64,000 nt of DNA, taken from the NCBI GenBank assembly GCA_017979445.1, contig CM030714.1, positions 5,518,001 to 5,582,000 of the forward strand, given 5' to 3'. The notes below the pieces were generated by a model that was not told the origin of the DNA, did not search any database, and worked only from the letters and a program-made list of their open reading frames with translations. Position 1 is the stretch's first letter, and every line of letters starts with the position of its first letter. A program made the translations under genes and the position numbers. This DNA comes from Akebia trifoliata. Lineage: Eukaryota; Streptophyta; Magnoliopsida; Ranunculales; Lardizabalaceae. Below, one piece after another: positions 1 to 13,400 of this stretch.

Positions 1-1226
1 AAAATAAAATAAAAACTCTTGAATTTTCTCTCCAAAACCAGTCATCTTGAAGCACTACATCCTTAATTCCTTGCACAGTTGGCTATAGCTGGCTCCTCCC
101 CCATCCCCCACCCAAAAGAAAACTTCTACTCCAATCTTGATCTCATCAATTCGAAAACATGGGGTGTGTGAAATATTCCCCAAGACATGGAAGAGCATGT
201 CTAAATCACCCTTAAATTATTCACTTATATATATATTACTATAATGAGAGAAGGTGGAGTAGAAATAGTTTGACACCAAAATTTGGATTTCAAAAAAACC
301 CCCACCTTAACATTTAAACTTAATATGATCACACAAAATATGTCGTTTGTGATTACAAATATATCCTTGTAACTATATAATCTTCAAATCACCCTTAAAT
401 TCACATTTTAAATTACAAATGAGCCCTTCGTAGACAATGCCTTTGCAAATGCCACCTTCTAGATGAATGATAATCTATGATACTACGTTCACATGATCAA
501 AATCAAGATGATAACACATGTAATTTCCTAGTCTCTTTGAAGAATTTGGAGGAACTCATGTTTCTTTAGGAGTATGGGATTTAGGGTTTAAAATTTAGGC
601 CTGAATTCAATAAGATCAAGTTTTTAATGACTTTAAATGGGCTGGGCTTGGTATTTATTTTTTGAGGCCAACTTGGGCTTTTTTGAACCCTATTTTTATA
701 TACCCAGTCCATTATTTCTATATCGGACCGGACTTGGCAGCTAAGATGAAGAAACTTATACTATTGCTGGACAAAGTTAATATTATTTTTAAATATTTTT
801 TGATTATAAACTATCAATATTTTCAGGATTTTATAATAATAATAATAATAATTAATGAAGTTATCCACTAAAAAAAATTAAAAAAGTTTCACCAGATCTT
901 CGCCTGCCTTTATAAAATGAAAAAAGAATTCCATTTAGGATAAGTGGATAAGTTCTAATGTAAAAAAGAATCTCGAGTGTCACGTGCGTACTATTTGACC
1001 TTTGACCTAATAATGGTGTAATATCCGTGTACACACGTGAGAGCAGGGTTTGGAAAGGGGAATGAACCATGAGGTGATTGCATGTTATGTTATCAAGGTA
1101 GTTAGGTTACAACCAGACTCCTTTGAATGCCATGTGTCACTCACTTTAAGATAGTGGCCTATCAGTATCAACAACGGACGTATAGACTAAATTGGTGTGT
1201 TGATAACAGCTCTCTCTAATTTTTTG

Positions 1227-1229
<3 letters not shown>
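1..1229. other. Gene-free AT-rich stretch
   Basis: No supported gene. The short open frames here have no domain or splice structure. Near 1140-1220 there is a piece resembling the right end of the MITE at 1798-1902 (GGTGTG...AACAGCTCTC), probably a truncated copy. Confidence 0.5.

Positions 1230-1308
<79 letters not shown>
1230..1308. repeat. TA microsatellite
   Basis: Uninterrupted TA dinucleotide run of about 79 bp, seen directly. Similar runs occur at 2112-2169, 29224-29260, 29641-29659, 29869-29896 and 34111-34162, and the last four flank fold-back elements. Confidence 0.95.
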
Positions 1309-1310
<2 letters not shown>

Positions 1311-1399
1311 TATTTTTATTTATTTATTGTTTCACCCAATAATCGCTAAGGAATTTAAAAAATAAAGACTAGATGAGAGATAGATAATAAAATTTAAAG

Positions 1400-1556
1400 A
1401 GTAATGCTGGGGTGACATTGGGATTTAGTACGATTCTCACCTTTCTGACGTGGAGGTGTATATATAACCATAGATATTTTTTACTTGTATCTCGAGAAAA
1501 CACATCTATAACTATCACATCAATACAGTGTGAATCAAAACAAAGTCCAATCAATA
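1400..1556. repeat. Hairpin MITE of the 'ACCATAGAT' family
   Basis: Inverted arms carry the CATAGAT core, a central TATCTCGAG and the complementary ATCTATA arm, with GACGTGG and its partner further out. The same plan recurs at 2246-2463, 16520-17110, 17555-17735, 19973-20150 and 40551-40731. This copy is diverged and its ends are approximate. Confidence 0.55.
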
Positions 1557-1797
1557 TTTTCCAAATTTAAATCCATTTTTCTTGGAAAACCTGGACAACA
1601 AGTCAAATTTCTTTTAAAGAAAATATATCAAAAACTACTTTTCTGATCAACATCACCAGTCACCCCAAATAATCTTTGCACATTTACATGTTAACACACT
1701 GTACCAATTTTTTTTATTTTATTTATCATATTAATTAATTTCAATCAATATTAATTATATTTGACACATAATTGTATTCGACAATTAATTAAATTAA

Positions 1798-1902
1798 GAG
1801 AGTTGATATTGGCACACCAATTTTTACTAACGCAGCACCAACAGTGGGCAATTAGGAATTGATGTGGCATCAGTAAAAGTTTGTGTGGCGATAGCAGCTC
1901 TC
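1798..1902. mobile_element. Tourist-like MITE (TAA target duplication)
   Basis: Terminal inverted repeats GAGAG...GGCACACCAA and the complementary end ...GCTCTC, about 105 bp, flanked on both sides by TAA. A TAA/TTA target duplication with short TIRs fits PIF/Harbinger (Tourist) MITEs. Related copies lie at 10314-10435 and 56177-56298. Seen directly; the superfamily is inferred from the target duplication. Confidence 0.65.
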
Positions 1903-2108
1903 TAAATTAATTGTTCTATCTACGATATTTGGACTATTAAACAGGAGGTTTGACTATTAAACCGTAGCCATAATGCCACAAAATTATTTATTTAATGAAT
2001 ATATTATAATTACTTGTGTCTAATTTTATATTTTTCAAATATGCAATTTTCTTTTTAAATATAAACGTGCTGTGAGGGTTAAGACTCCTCAAATTTGAGG
2101 GCTGATGC

Positions 2109-2111
<3 letters not shown>

Positions 2112-2169
<58 letters not shown>
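2112..2169. repeat. TA microsatellite
   Basis: Uninterrupted TA dinucleotide run of about 58 bp. Confidence 0.95.
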
Positions 2170-2171
<2 letters not shown>

Positions 2172-2245
2172 CTAACCTAGTGTAGGGGCCAGCTTGTGCA
2201 CACCAAGACTTTATTATTATATATTCTAAGAGAACTATTAAAATA

Positions 2246-2463
2246 AGAGTCGTGATTTATTTTTGTCACTCGATCTGTACTCGACTGACATGGCAAGGGC
2301 ACAAGACCATAGATCGTATTCTTCGAGATACACAAGGAAACAGATATATGATTTTATGCTCTTACCATGTCTGCCAATTATAGACCGAGTGCGAAAAGAA
2401 AAAAACACAAGTCCAAAAATCATTAACCTTAAAATAAATAGGGTTGGATTCAAATGACTCTTG
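2246..2463. repeat. Hairpin MITE of the 'ACCATAGAT' family
   Basis: Palindromic element beginning AGAGTCGTGATTTA and ending in a partly complementary TCAAATGACTCTT. Inside are GACATGGCAAG / CTTACCATGTC arms and the CATAGAT core. The short open frames on both strands here are the usual by-product of a palindrome, not genes. Confidence 0.55.
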
Positions 2464-3272
2464 AGAAAACACCTGATCTCAACTATGTAAACATGAAATT
2501 CAACAGTTGGGATTTATGTGAATTCAAATAACACAAATCTTAAGGATACCTGTTTTAAGAATAAATCTCAATTGTTGGAATTTAATTTTGATGTCCACAC
2601 AGTTGGGATCATGTGTAAACATAAAATCATGCAACAATATAATCTTATTTAAGGAGATTGCACACAGTCCAAACCATTTACAGAAATTGATAAAAATGTG
2701 ATTTTGTTAAAAATGTTATTTTCTTAAACGATCAAAATCAATTGTAAGCATCCTAAATGCCCTTGGTATTAGTTTGATGTAATACCAATTTATAAAAGAC
2801 AAAATCGGTATTTGCAGAATGGATTGATTCAAATTGTTTGGATTGGGTTAGGATAATTGGTTTGGGTCTGAATCAAATGGATTTGTATTGGGTGATCAGG
2901 GTTGAGTCAAAGTTGGTTGACTTGACCCAACCAAATGGAGTTGACTGGCCTTTTAAGTTGGACCAAGTCAAGTCAACTAAATTACTCAAGTCAATTGCGT
3001 TTGACTCAATCTATTGGGTAGAAGAGAGGGATAGAGGTATTTAGGGCATTTAAATTTTAAAACTTATCGATTTAAAAGACCAAATATTTACTCAAGTCAA
3101 TTGGCTTTGACTCAATCTATTGTGTGATTTCCTGATATCTTTCACATAAGTAACTTGTGCATGAGTTACTAAATCCTCTATTTTTTATGTACTAATTTAT
3201 GTATTTAAAGATATTTTTGTAATTTTGAAATATGTGCTAAATTTTAGCATTAGAGATTTAAATTTGAATTCT

Positions 3273-3488
3273 GATAATCTGTCTACCCCACGTGGTAAAC
3301 TCAATCGACTACCCTGACATGACAAGTTTGGAATCATAGATCTGTGCTCCCCATTAAACACAATTGCACTTCCCCATAAAAAGTGTATCCTGAGGGAATC
3401 AATATACTAAGGAGTATAGATCTACGATTTTCGAACTTATCACGTCAGGTAGTCGATTGAATTTGCCACGTGGGGTAATCAGATTATC
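3273..3488. repeat. 216-bp inverted-repeat MITE
   Basis: The two arms are complementary over about 75 bp: GATAATCTGTCTACCCCACG at the left pairs with GATAATCTGATTACCCCACG read from the right. The right arm is also present at 44871-44887, where it marks the left edge of the segmental duplicate. The element may therefore have lain at the breakpoint of that event. Confidence 0.75.
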
Positions 3489-4154
3489 ACGACTCTTTAA
3501 ATTTTAAAATACTTTTGAAAAATTGATAAAATCTACTCCACGTTCTCTCAATTATAACTAACAGTAGAGATTTAAATTCTAAATTAATTTCACATATATA
3601 TATATACACTCATCTCACAAATCATTGAGTTGACTTGGCCTAGACAGATATTAATCAAGATTCAAGATAGCAGTCTAATTGAAATTCCTAGGAAAGACTG
3701 TTTCTTCAATCATTTATGAAATTTACAAGACTTTGGAATTAAATCCATCCAATAGGACAAATGCCTCCTAAGTTTAACAAGGAAATAATACCATATTTTA
3801 ACCCAAAATATCCAACATTTGGAATCTTGTAATCATTTTCAATAACGAAAATAGCCTCATGGGCATTTTGGTAAAGTTTCATCAAATAACTATTTGGCCA
3901 CATTTTTCTCTTTATATATAAATGCTTGAAAGAAAAAGGGTTTGATAACATTAATGAACCAGATGGGACACATTGGATCTAACATGTAAATCCTGAAATA
4001 TTCATCCATGGGATTCCTACTCTTAATTAGGGCTGAAAATGAGTTGAGGGCAAACTTCTAACACTTTTACAATATATCTAAGGGCCTGTTTGCAAGATTG
4101 AGTTGGTATACTTTGCCAATACTAATTTTTAGGTTAAGGCTTTGACAATGACGA

Positions 4155-4550
4155 CGTTAAGAACCTAAGCCAATGGTCCAAAAGGCCTCGACTTGTTGGA
4201 AGGTATCAAATTTAAACCCTTAACCACTTAAGGCACGTAATAGACCACCACCACCACGCTCTATAGTCGAAGTCCACGACGGCTTTCACTCATGGACAGA
4301 GCAATTGTCGGGGATTTTCTTAATTTTTTTTTCTTCGTTAGCCCATAGACCTCAAACACTTCTCAAGACTTTTTCTAAGTGTTTTTCCATATCCCATACC
4401 CCTCTTAGGTAGTCTTTTTCGTGAATTGAACTCGAAATGTGTGCTCGACTCTGATACCAATTGTTAAGAACCTACACCAATGGTCCAAAAGGCCTAGACA
4501 TGTCGGAAGACATAAAATTTAAACTCTTAACCACTTTAGGCACATAATAG
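4155..4550 (-). mobile_element. TRIM (terminal-repeat retrotransposon in miniature)
   Basis: Two direct repeats of about 89 bp (4155-4243 and 4462-4550) both begin GTTAAGAACCTA and end near TAATAG, around a short core of about 218 bp. At 4449-4459 the sequence CTCTGATACCA is the complement of TGGTATCAGAG, the initiator-tRNA-Met primer binding site of plant LTR elements. It lies 2 nt from the right repeat, so the element reads on the minus strand. A GGTGGTGGTGGTC purine tract (minus strand) abuts the other repeat as a possible polypurine tract. No coding capacity. The duplicate copy is at 54130-54524. Clear flanking target duplications are not visible. Confidence 0.8.
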
Positions 4551-5567
4551 ATGATATGAATTGGGGAATTCCCTTATTTAGATCATGAACTTCTAAGAGT
4601 TACTAGTCCTATAGCTCAATCGATCCCATGCCACCCTTGGGTCAAGGATGTTTTCCATGATGTCCAACACGAGACCAATTAGTCAACTTGTGTCGAACGT
4701 GCTACCTAGGCCACACTGTAATCACTGATTTGGCATTTTTTCTTATTATGTTTTAATTTCTAGTTAACAATCAAAAGTTAGAGTTCATTTTAAGAGTAGC
4801 AACCAACTCTCAATATTCCAACTCCAACTCCATCAATTCTGTCTAAAAACAGACATGCACTATAATATTTGATTTGCCTTTACCAACCTACTTACTGATA
4901 TGGTGGTTTGCTTCTGATTCTAACCTACACCTATTCCTAAACTCTAACTATAATAATACATCCATCTCGAGGAATAAAATTTGAAAATTTTGTATGTTTT
5001 GGCTCCTTTAATGGATGGGTACATGCTTAATCTAAGAAAACAAGGGTTTCACTCATTCATCTTTAAAGTCTTACTCCAAAGATTTTGGGTTGGCTATATG
5101 AATCATATTTGCTTCTATTCCATTTTGTTTAAGGTCACATCTTCTATTAGTGAAAGAATATTAATGTTTGTTTCATGGATAGGTTTGTGCTTAAACTATG
5201 AAGACAAGGGTTTCAGTCATTCATCTTTAAAGTCTTATTCCAAAGATATAGATGAATCGTATTGACTTCTATTCCATTTTGTTCAGGATCACATCTTCTA
5301 TTAGTGAAATAGTGTTCACATCTGCTTTGGGTCATATTGATTACAATCTAGTTGACTATCTATGTATTAATTCAAGTCTGAAATTTATTATGTACAAAAC
5401 TAGTTGATTCAAATTCTTATTGACTCTTTCTAATTCTATGACAAGCAATTTCAATGTAAGAGGGGGTATTAGTAATTTTATTCCCAATAAGTTAAGAAAT
5501 AGGATTAACAAGTAACCAAAACATCATATTTAAATAAAAATAATTCTTGGAATAAAAAGATGATAAA

Positions 5568-5603
<36 letters not shown>

Positions 5604-5963
5604 ATTATCAATGTTTCTAACTTAATGAAACCAAAATAATTTTCTGTATTTTCGGTGGGTTGTTGGAGCAGCTTTAATGTTTTTTTTTTTTCTCAAACAA
5701 AGACTTCCACACTTTTCAACCATATTTACTCAAACCCTTATCATGAATCCACTATAAGAAAAATCTAAATAAAATGAAAATATCAAATCAAAATTTCTCT
5801 CTCCTTCTGACCCACTTTTCTTCCTCTCCTTGATTTATGGTACCTTAGGTCCCAATATAATGTACCTTGTTCTATGCTTTTGTTCACTTCCTCAATAGGA
5901 CTTGATACTTAAAAGATTCCTCTATTCTCTCTCTTCTTTGCGTTTCATTTCCTTTTTTCTTTG
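4551..5963. other. Upstream region of the aquaporin gene
   Basis: No gene. It contains an imperfect tandem duplication around 5041-5315 (the GTTTCA..TCATTCATCTTTAAAGTC unit appears twice here, once in block 2), a CT microsatellite at 5571-5598, and the presumed promoter and 5' leader, rich in T and CT. I see no unambiguous TATA box. Block 2 loses similarity close to the CT tract. Confidence 0.5.
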
Positions 5964-8900
5964 ATGGCTGAAATCTCTGTTGTTAATGGAAACCATACAA
6001 AGTCCATGGAAGACGGAGTTTTTGTAAATTTAAATGGTAGTGAGGAAGTTCATAAGGAAGAGAATCAGAATTCCCACGCATCGAATACCCATGAAGGATT
6101 CGGCTTTCGTTTCTCTTTGCCTTTCTTGCAAAAGGTAATATTCCTCATTTTTTAGTATTTCAAGACACAATTATAAATTTTTTTTTCTAATTCACAATAT
6201 TTAGACATCCCTCCAAATATTTCTACTTCTTTCTCATCAACAACATCTTCATCATCATCTTCTATCCCTTATATATACCAATAGTGGGGTGGGAATATCA
6301 AACTTATTCCACTCTATCTCAAACATATTTTCATCAATAAAGGCACGAGTCTTCATATATTTTCTTATTACCAACGTTCACCTAAGCATCAATTATGGAA
6401 TGAAAGATTAGGATTTGTTGTTGTATTAAAATTAGAAGATAATAAAATAAAATGGATTTATTAAATTGGATACAGGTGATCGCGGAGATGGTAGGGACAT
6501 ATTTTGTAATATTCGCGGGGTGTGGGTCTGTTGTGGTGAATCTTAGCAAAGACAAAGTGGTGACATTCCCTGGGATTTCCATAGTGTGGGGACTAGTGGT
6601 GATGGTCATGGTTTACTCCGTCGGTCACATTTCTGGTGCTCACTTCAATCCCGCCGTCACCATTGCCTTCGCCACTTGTCGAAGATTTTCATGGAAACAG
6701 GTATGATGATTTAAATTCATTTCTTCGAAAATGAAAAGGGTTCATGTTGGACAATGTAATTAAGCTAATATTATTAACATCTCCCAATCAATCGTAATTG
6801 ATTTGGATCAAGAATAATTGAGATATTTCAACGAACTGCTGATTATCATCGAATCTATTAAATTCTTTGTTTGTGAAAATTTTAAAATATAGTATTTTGA
6901 AGTATTTCTTTTTCAATTTAAGATTTTTTGGAAAGACTATAATATCTATATGAAAAGATTATTTTGATAATCAAACCTACATTATGTACTGTTAATTTTT
7001 ATAAATTTGATTTGAAATACAACATAGGGAAAATATTTCAAGATAAACTTTATGATAAATATAATTAGTATGAGTTTCATATAGGGGATTTTTTAATATT
7101 CAAACCTTAATAGTTGGAGTAATGTTATTCCTTATGAAAATAAAAGATTATATGAATTGAAGGCCGAAAGTTCCACAGATAAATTAATTAAATATATTTA
7201 AAGAATTTAATAAATGAAAATCTGTTGGACCAAATTTTACATGCCTTAAATTTGACCAGTTTTGGGTCCAATGTTCTCAAAATATTGTTGGGACCCCATC
7301 ATTTTTATGGGTTCTACCTAGAAAACAAATCTATTAAAATATCCCTAATCTGATGATCTAATTTCTCCAAAGGTGTACAATATTGTCCTAAAAATACATA
7401 AATTGTGACTAATTTTTCACTCAAACATTCTTCTTCTTTTAATACCTTTTGTTTACTTATTTATATCAATTTTGTTGCATAAAAGGTGCCGGCGTATATA
7501 TCAGCTCAAGTACTTGGATCGACGTTGGCTAGTGGAACCCTAAGATTATTATTTGGCGGAAAGCATGAGCACTTCCCAGGAACAATACCGACTGGTTCGG
7601 ACATACAATCTTTGGTGCTAGAGTTCATCATCTCCTTCTATCTCATGTTCGTTATCTCGGGTGTCGCCACCGATAATCGTGCAGTTAGTTCTTCTATACC
7701 ACTTAATATACTTATGTACAATTTCACAATTTTTTGAAAAACCAAATCGATGATTGGACCGAAAATTTGTCAAATTGGTCAGACCATTGTGATCATTGGT
7801 TCAACTTAGTTGAATCAATTTAATTTACATTTTTATTAACAAAACTTTGAGGGTTCACTGACCAAATTGATTTTTATTACAAAATAGGATAAAATTAATA
7901 TGGTAGGACCATTAGTGTGGTCCAATTTTTAAAACACTGCATTTCAAAGTAATTTTAACATACATATTGACTGTGGTCTTCCTTGAGAGACTAATGAAAA
8001 TCATCTAAATACCCCCATCTTCAACCTCTTCCAAAAAATCCTTGATTGTTTCTCCAAAAACTCATCATTTTCGATCTCTTCATCCGAGATATTGAGGAAG
8101 AGGTCACTCCTTTAAATCAATGATCGTCCATATGATTGAGGAAATGATCTTTATGAGAAAGTGTGATTTGCAAGACTATGATTTTGTATGTCCATGGGAA
8201 AATCTTTTTCAGTGAGAAAAAATTTCCTCCAATTGATGGGAAAATATTTTCTAACTCAATCTGGTGATCCCATATTATTCTGTTGTTCTCTCATGAGTCA
8301 TGACTATCCCAACTTCAAAACTATACACCATTTCTCTTTTTAACATTTTCTCAGAAAATCTTTTCTATGATCAGTTTACTTCTCAGAATGAATCATCGAA
8401 ATCCCAAGAAAAATAATTTTTTTAAAGCTAAATCACATACATCAAGAGTTGAAGACCATATATTTTTTTTTAAACAATATTTTTTTAGGGGGAAAAAAAA
8501 AAGCAAGACTAAATTTTGGGAAAAAAAAGAGAGAAAAGTAATATAGGTTTTTGGAAATTAAGAGGGTGAAAACAAAGATGGAATCAAACTTGCATCATCA
8601 GTTTGGAAGTCTAGGGTCTACCTCAAATATATTTCCAAAAAAACAAACCTAAGGGGTATTTCAAAATATACAACCGAGAGAAGTTAAAGCAATGGCTTTT
8701 GGTTTAGTTAGGGAGAGTTGATGTCCCAACAAACTACCATAAGACAAATTATAAAATTAAATGTCTTAATATTTATAATATATAGACTTAGGAGGCTGAC
8801 ATTATCATAATTATTTTAAATTATTGCAGATTGGAGAGCTTGCGGGTCTCGCTGTGGGTGCAACTGTCCTACTAAATGTGCTTTTCGCCGGGTATTTATT

Positions 8901-10151
8901 TATTTCAATAAAATAGTTCACATTCAACTCAATCTTGACTTATATTTATCAAAAAAAAAAATCAATCTAGACTTATGTGCCTTCATCTCTTAATTTTTTA
9001 AGTCAGACTAGCCTTACTAACTTAGTAAGATTTTAACTCTTACTAAAATTGTTGAGGTCACCTTGTGGCATTCAAAAACATGATCCAATGCCACGGGATT
9101 GTAGATGATAGAATTCTGCGATATTTGAAAATGATTTCAAAAAAAAATTATGTTTCACAGTTGAATTTTTATTTTAAATTTGGGAGTTCCGTGGAAGTTC
9201 GGTAGCCATCCATTTCCAAAATCTTAGGGTCAAGTCCAAAAAATTGTTTTTTTTTTCTTTGATTTTTTTTATCTGAGTTTTTCCATTAAATCCAGAGGAT
9301 AGTGGTATTGGATTGCCAATGTGATTATCCATTTGAGTTCAATGACCACTAGTAAAAATTAAAATCTTATTAAGTCAGTAAGGAAAGTACTTTTCAATTT
9401 CTTTGAAATAGTACAGATGAATTGATCAATTTTATTTTCTCTAAATTCATCCAACTCTTTCAATTTAATTGGATTGATTTACATTTATTAATAAATTTAA
9501 AATTATGTGATTTATTTGCTCTCTCTCTTTCTCTCTCATACAAATTTAAGAAGAAATATCTTTTTTCTGGGACTTTTTTTTATCAAAGAATGCTCTGGAA
9601 AAATTATTTTTGATTTATTTGGTGTATAATTTTTCTAAAAGATTATAGCTTAAGAAATTGTTTAGTGTTAAATTTGCCACAAATCTTATATTGGAAAAAA
9701 AAAATTAAAAGAAAAAGGTTTTGTATTTTAAAATGCCTTAATTCTATTCGAATCAAACTGGCTTTAAAGTCAAATTAAATCTAGTTGAATCGAAACCAAC
9801 TCAGTCTAATTTCATTTACATCACAATTGGACCAATCACTAACACAATGAATGGATGAGATTTAATGCATTTAGCATTATTAGTTCAGAGAGTTATAAAT
9901 ATATGAGGTGGTTTTCATATGATCGTGACAGGCCCATTTCGGGTGCATCAATGAACCCAGCTCGGAGTTTGGGTCCAGCAATTGTATCGAACCGCTACGA
10001 TGGAATATGGATTTATATATTGGGGCCCATTTGTGGGGCTATATCAGGTACATGGGCCTACAATATCATTCGTTTCACAGACAAGCCAGTGCGTGAGATC
10101 ATTAAGACTGGCTCTTTCCTCAAGAGCTTAGGAAGGGACGCCTCCAATTAA
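5964..10151 (+). CDS. NIP1: NOD26-like aquaporin, NIP subgroup I (five exons)
   Basis: Membrane channel of the major intrinsic protein family; NIP-I members pass water, glycerol, hydrogen peroxide and metalloids such as arsenite. Exons: 5964-6134, 6476-6700, 7486-7683, 8830-8891 and 9932-10151, all with GT-AG introns. They join in phase to 876 nt, 291 aa, a normal NIP length. The first NPA box is in exon 2 (HFNPAVT), the second in exon 5 (GASMNPARS). SIVWGLVV supplies the helix-2 tryptophan of the NIP-I selectivity filter, and NPAR the arginine. [14 protein letters not shown] spans exons 3-4. The hydrophilic N-terminus (about 57 aa) is all exon 1. The C-terminus KTGSFLKS matches the nodulin-26 region whose serine is a calcium-dependent kinase target. 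I chose ATG 5964 because MAEIS follows a leader and no upstream in-frame ATG fits. The gene looks intact; exon 5 is duplicated at 55786. Confidence 0.93.
6135..6475 (+). other. Aquaporin intron 1
   Basis: 341 bp, GTAATA donor and TACAG acceptor, phase 0. No other feature seen. Confidence 0.85.
6701..7485 (+). other. Aquaporin intron 2
   Basis: 785 bp, GTATGA donor and AAAAG acceptor, phase 0, AT-rich. No embedded element recognised. Confidence 0.85.
7684..8829 (+). other. Aquaporin intron 3
   Basis: 1146 bp with donor GTTAGT and acceptor TTGCAG. An 18-bp piece of it (8651-8668) survives alone in block 2 at 55409-55426. The open frame running past 7683 is read-through into this intron. Confidence 0.8.
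8892..9931 (+). other. Aquaporin intron 4
   Basis: 1040 bp with donor GTATTT and acceptor GACAG. The 3' part from about 9428 is kept in block 2, minus about 150 bp near 9550-9690. The open frame at 9855 starts inside this intron, so its first residues are not protein. Confidence 0.8.
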
Positions 10152-10267
10152 TAGTGTTCCATTTCATTTCTTTTTCAATTTTTGTAAGGGGCAGGGTAAA
10201 ATCTTCTTCTTTTTCTGTCCTAATATGTAATTTTAAAAGTAAGAGACTTATTTATTTAATTTTAAAT

Positions 10268-10273
10268 AATAAA
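10268..10273 (+). terminator. Putative polyadenylation signal of the aquaporin gene
   Basis: AATAAA about 115 bp after the stop codon, following a T-rich 3' UTR. The same motif is kept behind the duplicated exon 5. The motif is seen; its use is inferred. Confidence 0.4.
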
Positions 10274-10313
10274 CTAGTTTTTTTCTTTTAGTCTTTAAAT
10301 ATTTTTTTTTGTA

Positions 10314-10435
10314 GAGAAATTCTATTGCCACACCAACTTTTGCTTATACCATCCCAATTCATGTGTACATTACCAAAGAATTAGCACACATCTTGGGGTG
10401 GCATTACAAAAGTTGGTGTGGCAATAGAAGCTCTC
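10314..10435. mobile_element. Tourist-like MITE downstream of the aquaporin gene
   Basis: 122-bp inverted repeat: TCTATTGCCACACCAACTTT at the left pairs with the complementary end at the right (GTTGGTGTGGCAATAGA...GCTCTC). Same family as 1798-1902. It is also in block 2 at 56177-56298, so it predates the duplication. Confidence 0.75.
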
Positions 10436-13400
10436 ATCTTTAATCGTCTACTCTTATTGAACTGTTCAGCTAGTAGGTGGCATGTACAAATGCACATGTA
10501 TTAGATTAAAATCTAACTAAAGTGATTAGAGGGACCATGAGATTACCTCTAATCCACCTTCTCTCATTATAAAATATTGAGTAAAATGTTTTGAAAATTA
10601 CATAATAAAAAAACGGATATTTTTATAATTTTAAAAACTAATAAATGTGATTATAAGGATGTGGTTTACAATTTTTTTTTTGGTTTTTAATCAAAATGAC
10701 ACTATTTATAAAATTTAAACAAAAGTGAGGGCGTTTGTAAGGTCCAAATTTTGGTGTCTAACCACTTCTACTCCACCTTCTCTCATTATAATAGTCAATA
10801 TGTTTTTTAAAGGATTCAATATAGAGTTTGCTATTTCAATATTTTTACCGGAAAAGTGATAATGGCTTGGCAGTGTATTTTATTTTGGAAAAATTACGTA
10901 CTACCCCTAAATTGAAGTTTTCCAAATAAATACCCCAATTTTTTGGATATTAATTTAATAATACGGCTAGTAAAGTTTTATCAATTAAATGCCCATTGAC
11001 CTTAAAAAAAAAACTTATATAATATATAACTTATGTAAAAAAAACTGGTGTGTGTGTTAATGAGGTGCTCTATCTAAATAAGCTATAATCATTGTGCTTG
11101 TTACATAAATATTGTAATATATATGTAGATAATTTCTTACCAAGATAATAATTTAATGATTAGTCATGGTAGTCTTGATTTCTTTTTCTTTTTCGGCCCA
11201 AGATTGGTGTTGGTCAGAAGTAAGATTTCATCTATAATCCATCGTGTGTTTTAGTCACATTTCGGGTTTTTTGAATGATAAATGAGCTACTTAATACAAT
11301 GGTTAGAGTATTGCTTTGCATATGTCGGGAATCATTGGTATAAAATACTTTAAATTCAATATTTATAGAATGAGGAGGGTTCATTTAGTGGAAGGTAATG
11401 GATTAAAAATTAGGCAAAGTGGAGAATAATGGGGAAAATTAGGTATGACTTGGGCCAATAGACTTTTAAAGTTTGGTAAGACTTGAGTTAAATGGTTTAG
11501 AAGTAGACTTGGGCTTAAGGATCCCTTTTAGATGAAGCCCAAGGATTTGTAAACTGATTTAAAGTAGCCCAAAGGTCTAAATTTAGGTTGCATAAGGCTC
11601 TTTCACTTCGGTCTTCTCACTTTGACCATAGATTTTCACCCGTAAAATCCATGAATTCCTTCTGTCTTTTCGTACCATCCCTTCTTGTTCCAATTGCAGT
11701 TCTGACCACATTAATGTACATCATCAAATATATCATAAAATCAAGAATTTAACAATATTTACAATAAATATGCACGTAATGATGTTTATACATTAATCGA
11801 TGTAATTCTTGGGATTTAATTGAGAAAATTTTCAAATACATGATTATTTAGAACTTCAAAAGATACAATTTTCAACTCTGGTCACACCTCCAAACCAAGG
11901 TTTTTCTAGTCCCGAACAAAACAAAGGCCCTCCTTGGTAAGTCGTAAAATGCAAAATTTTGTATTTACAATATTATGCAATTAAAGATTTTACAACTTTT
12001 TGTGGGTCGAGTGCTTGGTAATATTTTCAGAAAATGCTTATAAAGTTTTGCGAGTGCTTGGTTAACAAAGAAAATGCAAAATTTTAGAAGAAAAAAAAAA
12101 AACCATAATTTAAAAACCAACCAATATTATACATACAAGCACAAGAATTGAATAATTTGGTCGTTGAGAGAAAATATGGGAGCAGTTTAAGTGCTTTATT
12201 TTTTTAATACACATGGCTTCGTGCCATTGGTTCGTCAACTTAGCACACATCAAATCTATTTTCCTGAGAAGGAATCCTGATTCCTAATCACCTTGTAATA
12301 GCCACCTTAATCCTTATTCAGATAAGGTAACTAGGTAACTAGTCAAAGGGACAAAATCCTTTTATATTGTGATTATTTCCCTAACTATATATATTAAATC
12401 CTAATAATCCACATGGCACGAATGAGGATGATTTTATCCCTTCACAAATACCATGCTTTCCAATGAACTCATAACTTAGTTGAATTTTTGGGTCCTACGG
12501 TGTGGGATATGAATTTACACAAAAATCAAACAATAGAAAATGATTTTCCAAAGATGATTAAACAACAAATGGTTTCAAAACTTGGTTTGACATCTCATTT
12601 CAGACAAGACAATCCATTAAACTCAATTTACGTTAATTTTGTTTTCTTTTATGGGTCGTTTACATTACTTGATTTACATATATTTAAAATAAAATAATTA
12701 TAATTTTGCAATAAAAAAACATAAATTATGAAATGTTTAGTCATAAAATCATATGCTTATTTACATAATAAATATTTATTATCTAAAAAAAAAATATCTA
12801 AATCAAAATCTAAGAAATCCCAGTTGACTCGACTGAGATTTTCAAAATATTATACGAGATATCTCCTTTATCTCAGGAGACGATGTGAATGTTGAGACAC
12901 CGTGCAAATCCGTATTGTCATTTAACAAGACCGAGATGACTCAGGTGAGTCATCTTAGTCTCGGTCAAGATTAAAATCATGGCTAAAAGTGATTTTTCAT
13001 GTAATGTTCCATGTATAATTGAATACAAGTAAATGGTTAGTTTAGAAATAATTTGTTTGAAAATCTGAAATGTTGGGTACCAGTGGCAATTGATAGTAGT
13101 CCCTCACCCAAGATCTTTGGTTAGCAATTCAAACAAAAATTTAATTCGTGAAAAATTCGAGTTCTACTTGATTTTGGATAACAAAAATCTAGTATAAAAT
13201 TCGGCCAAGAATTCAATAAATGAAAAATATGCGGTATATGCTTCATATGTGTATTATTTGTTTCATTTCAAAAATTCGAAAACCAAAAATTCAAACATAT
13301 GATAGTGATGGTGATGGTAATGATGATGGTGGTGATAATGAGGACATTGAAGTTATTGTTCCATTGATTTTTAAAAGAAGACCAAAGTCAATGGACAAAT

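Noticed and set aside
2838..3044. 68-aa open frame with repeated Trp/Asp
   Set aside because: Arises from repeated TTGGGTT / GTTGACT sequence; no domain or splice context.
11285..11345. tRNA-like A/B-box pattern
   Set aside because: Only a weak A box (ATGGTTAGAGTATTG); no convincing B box or cloverleaf.
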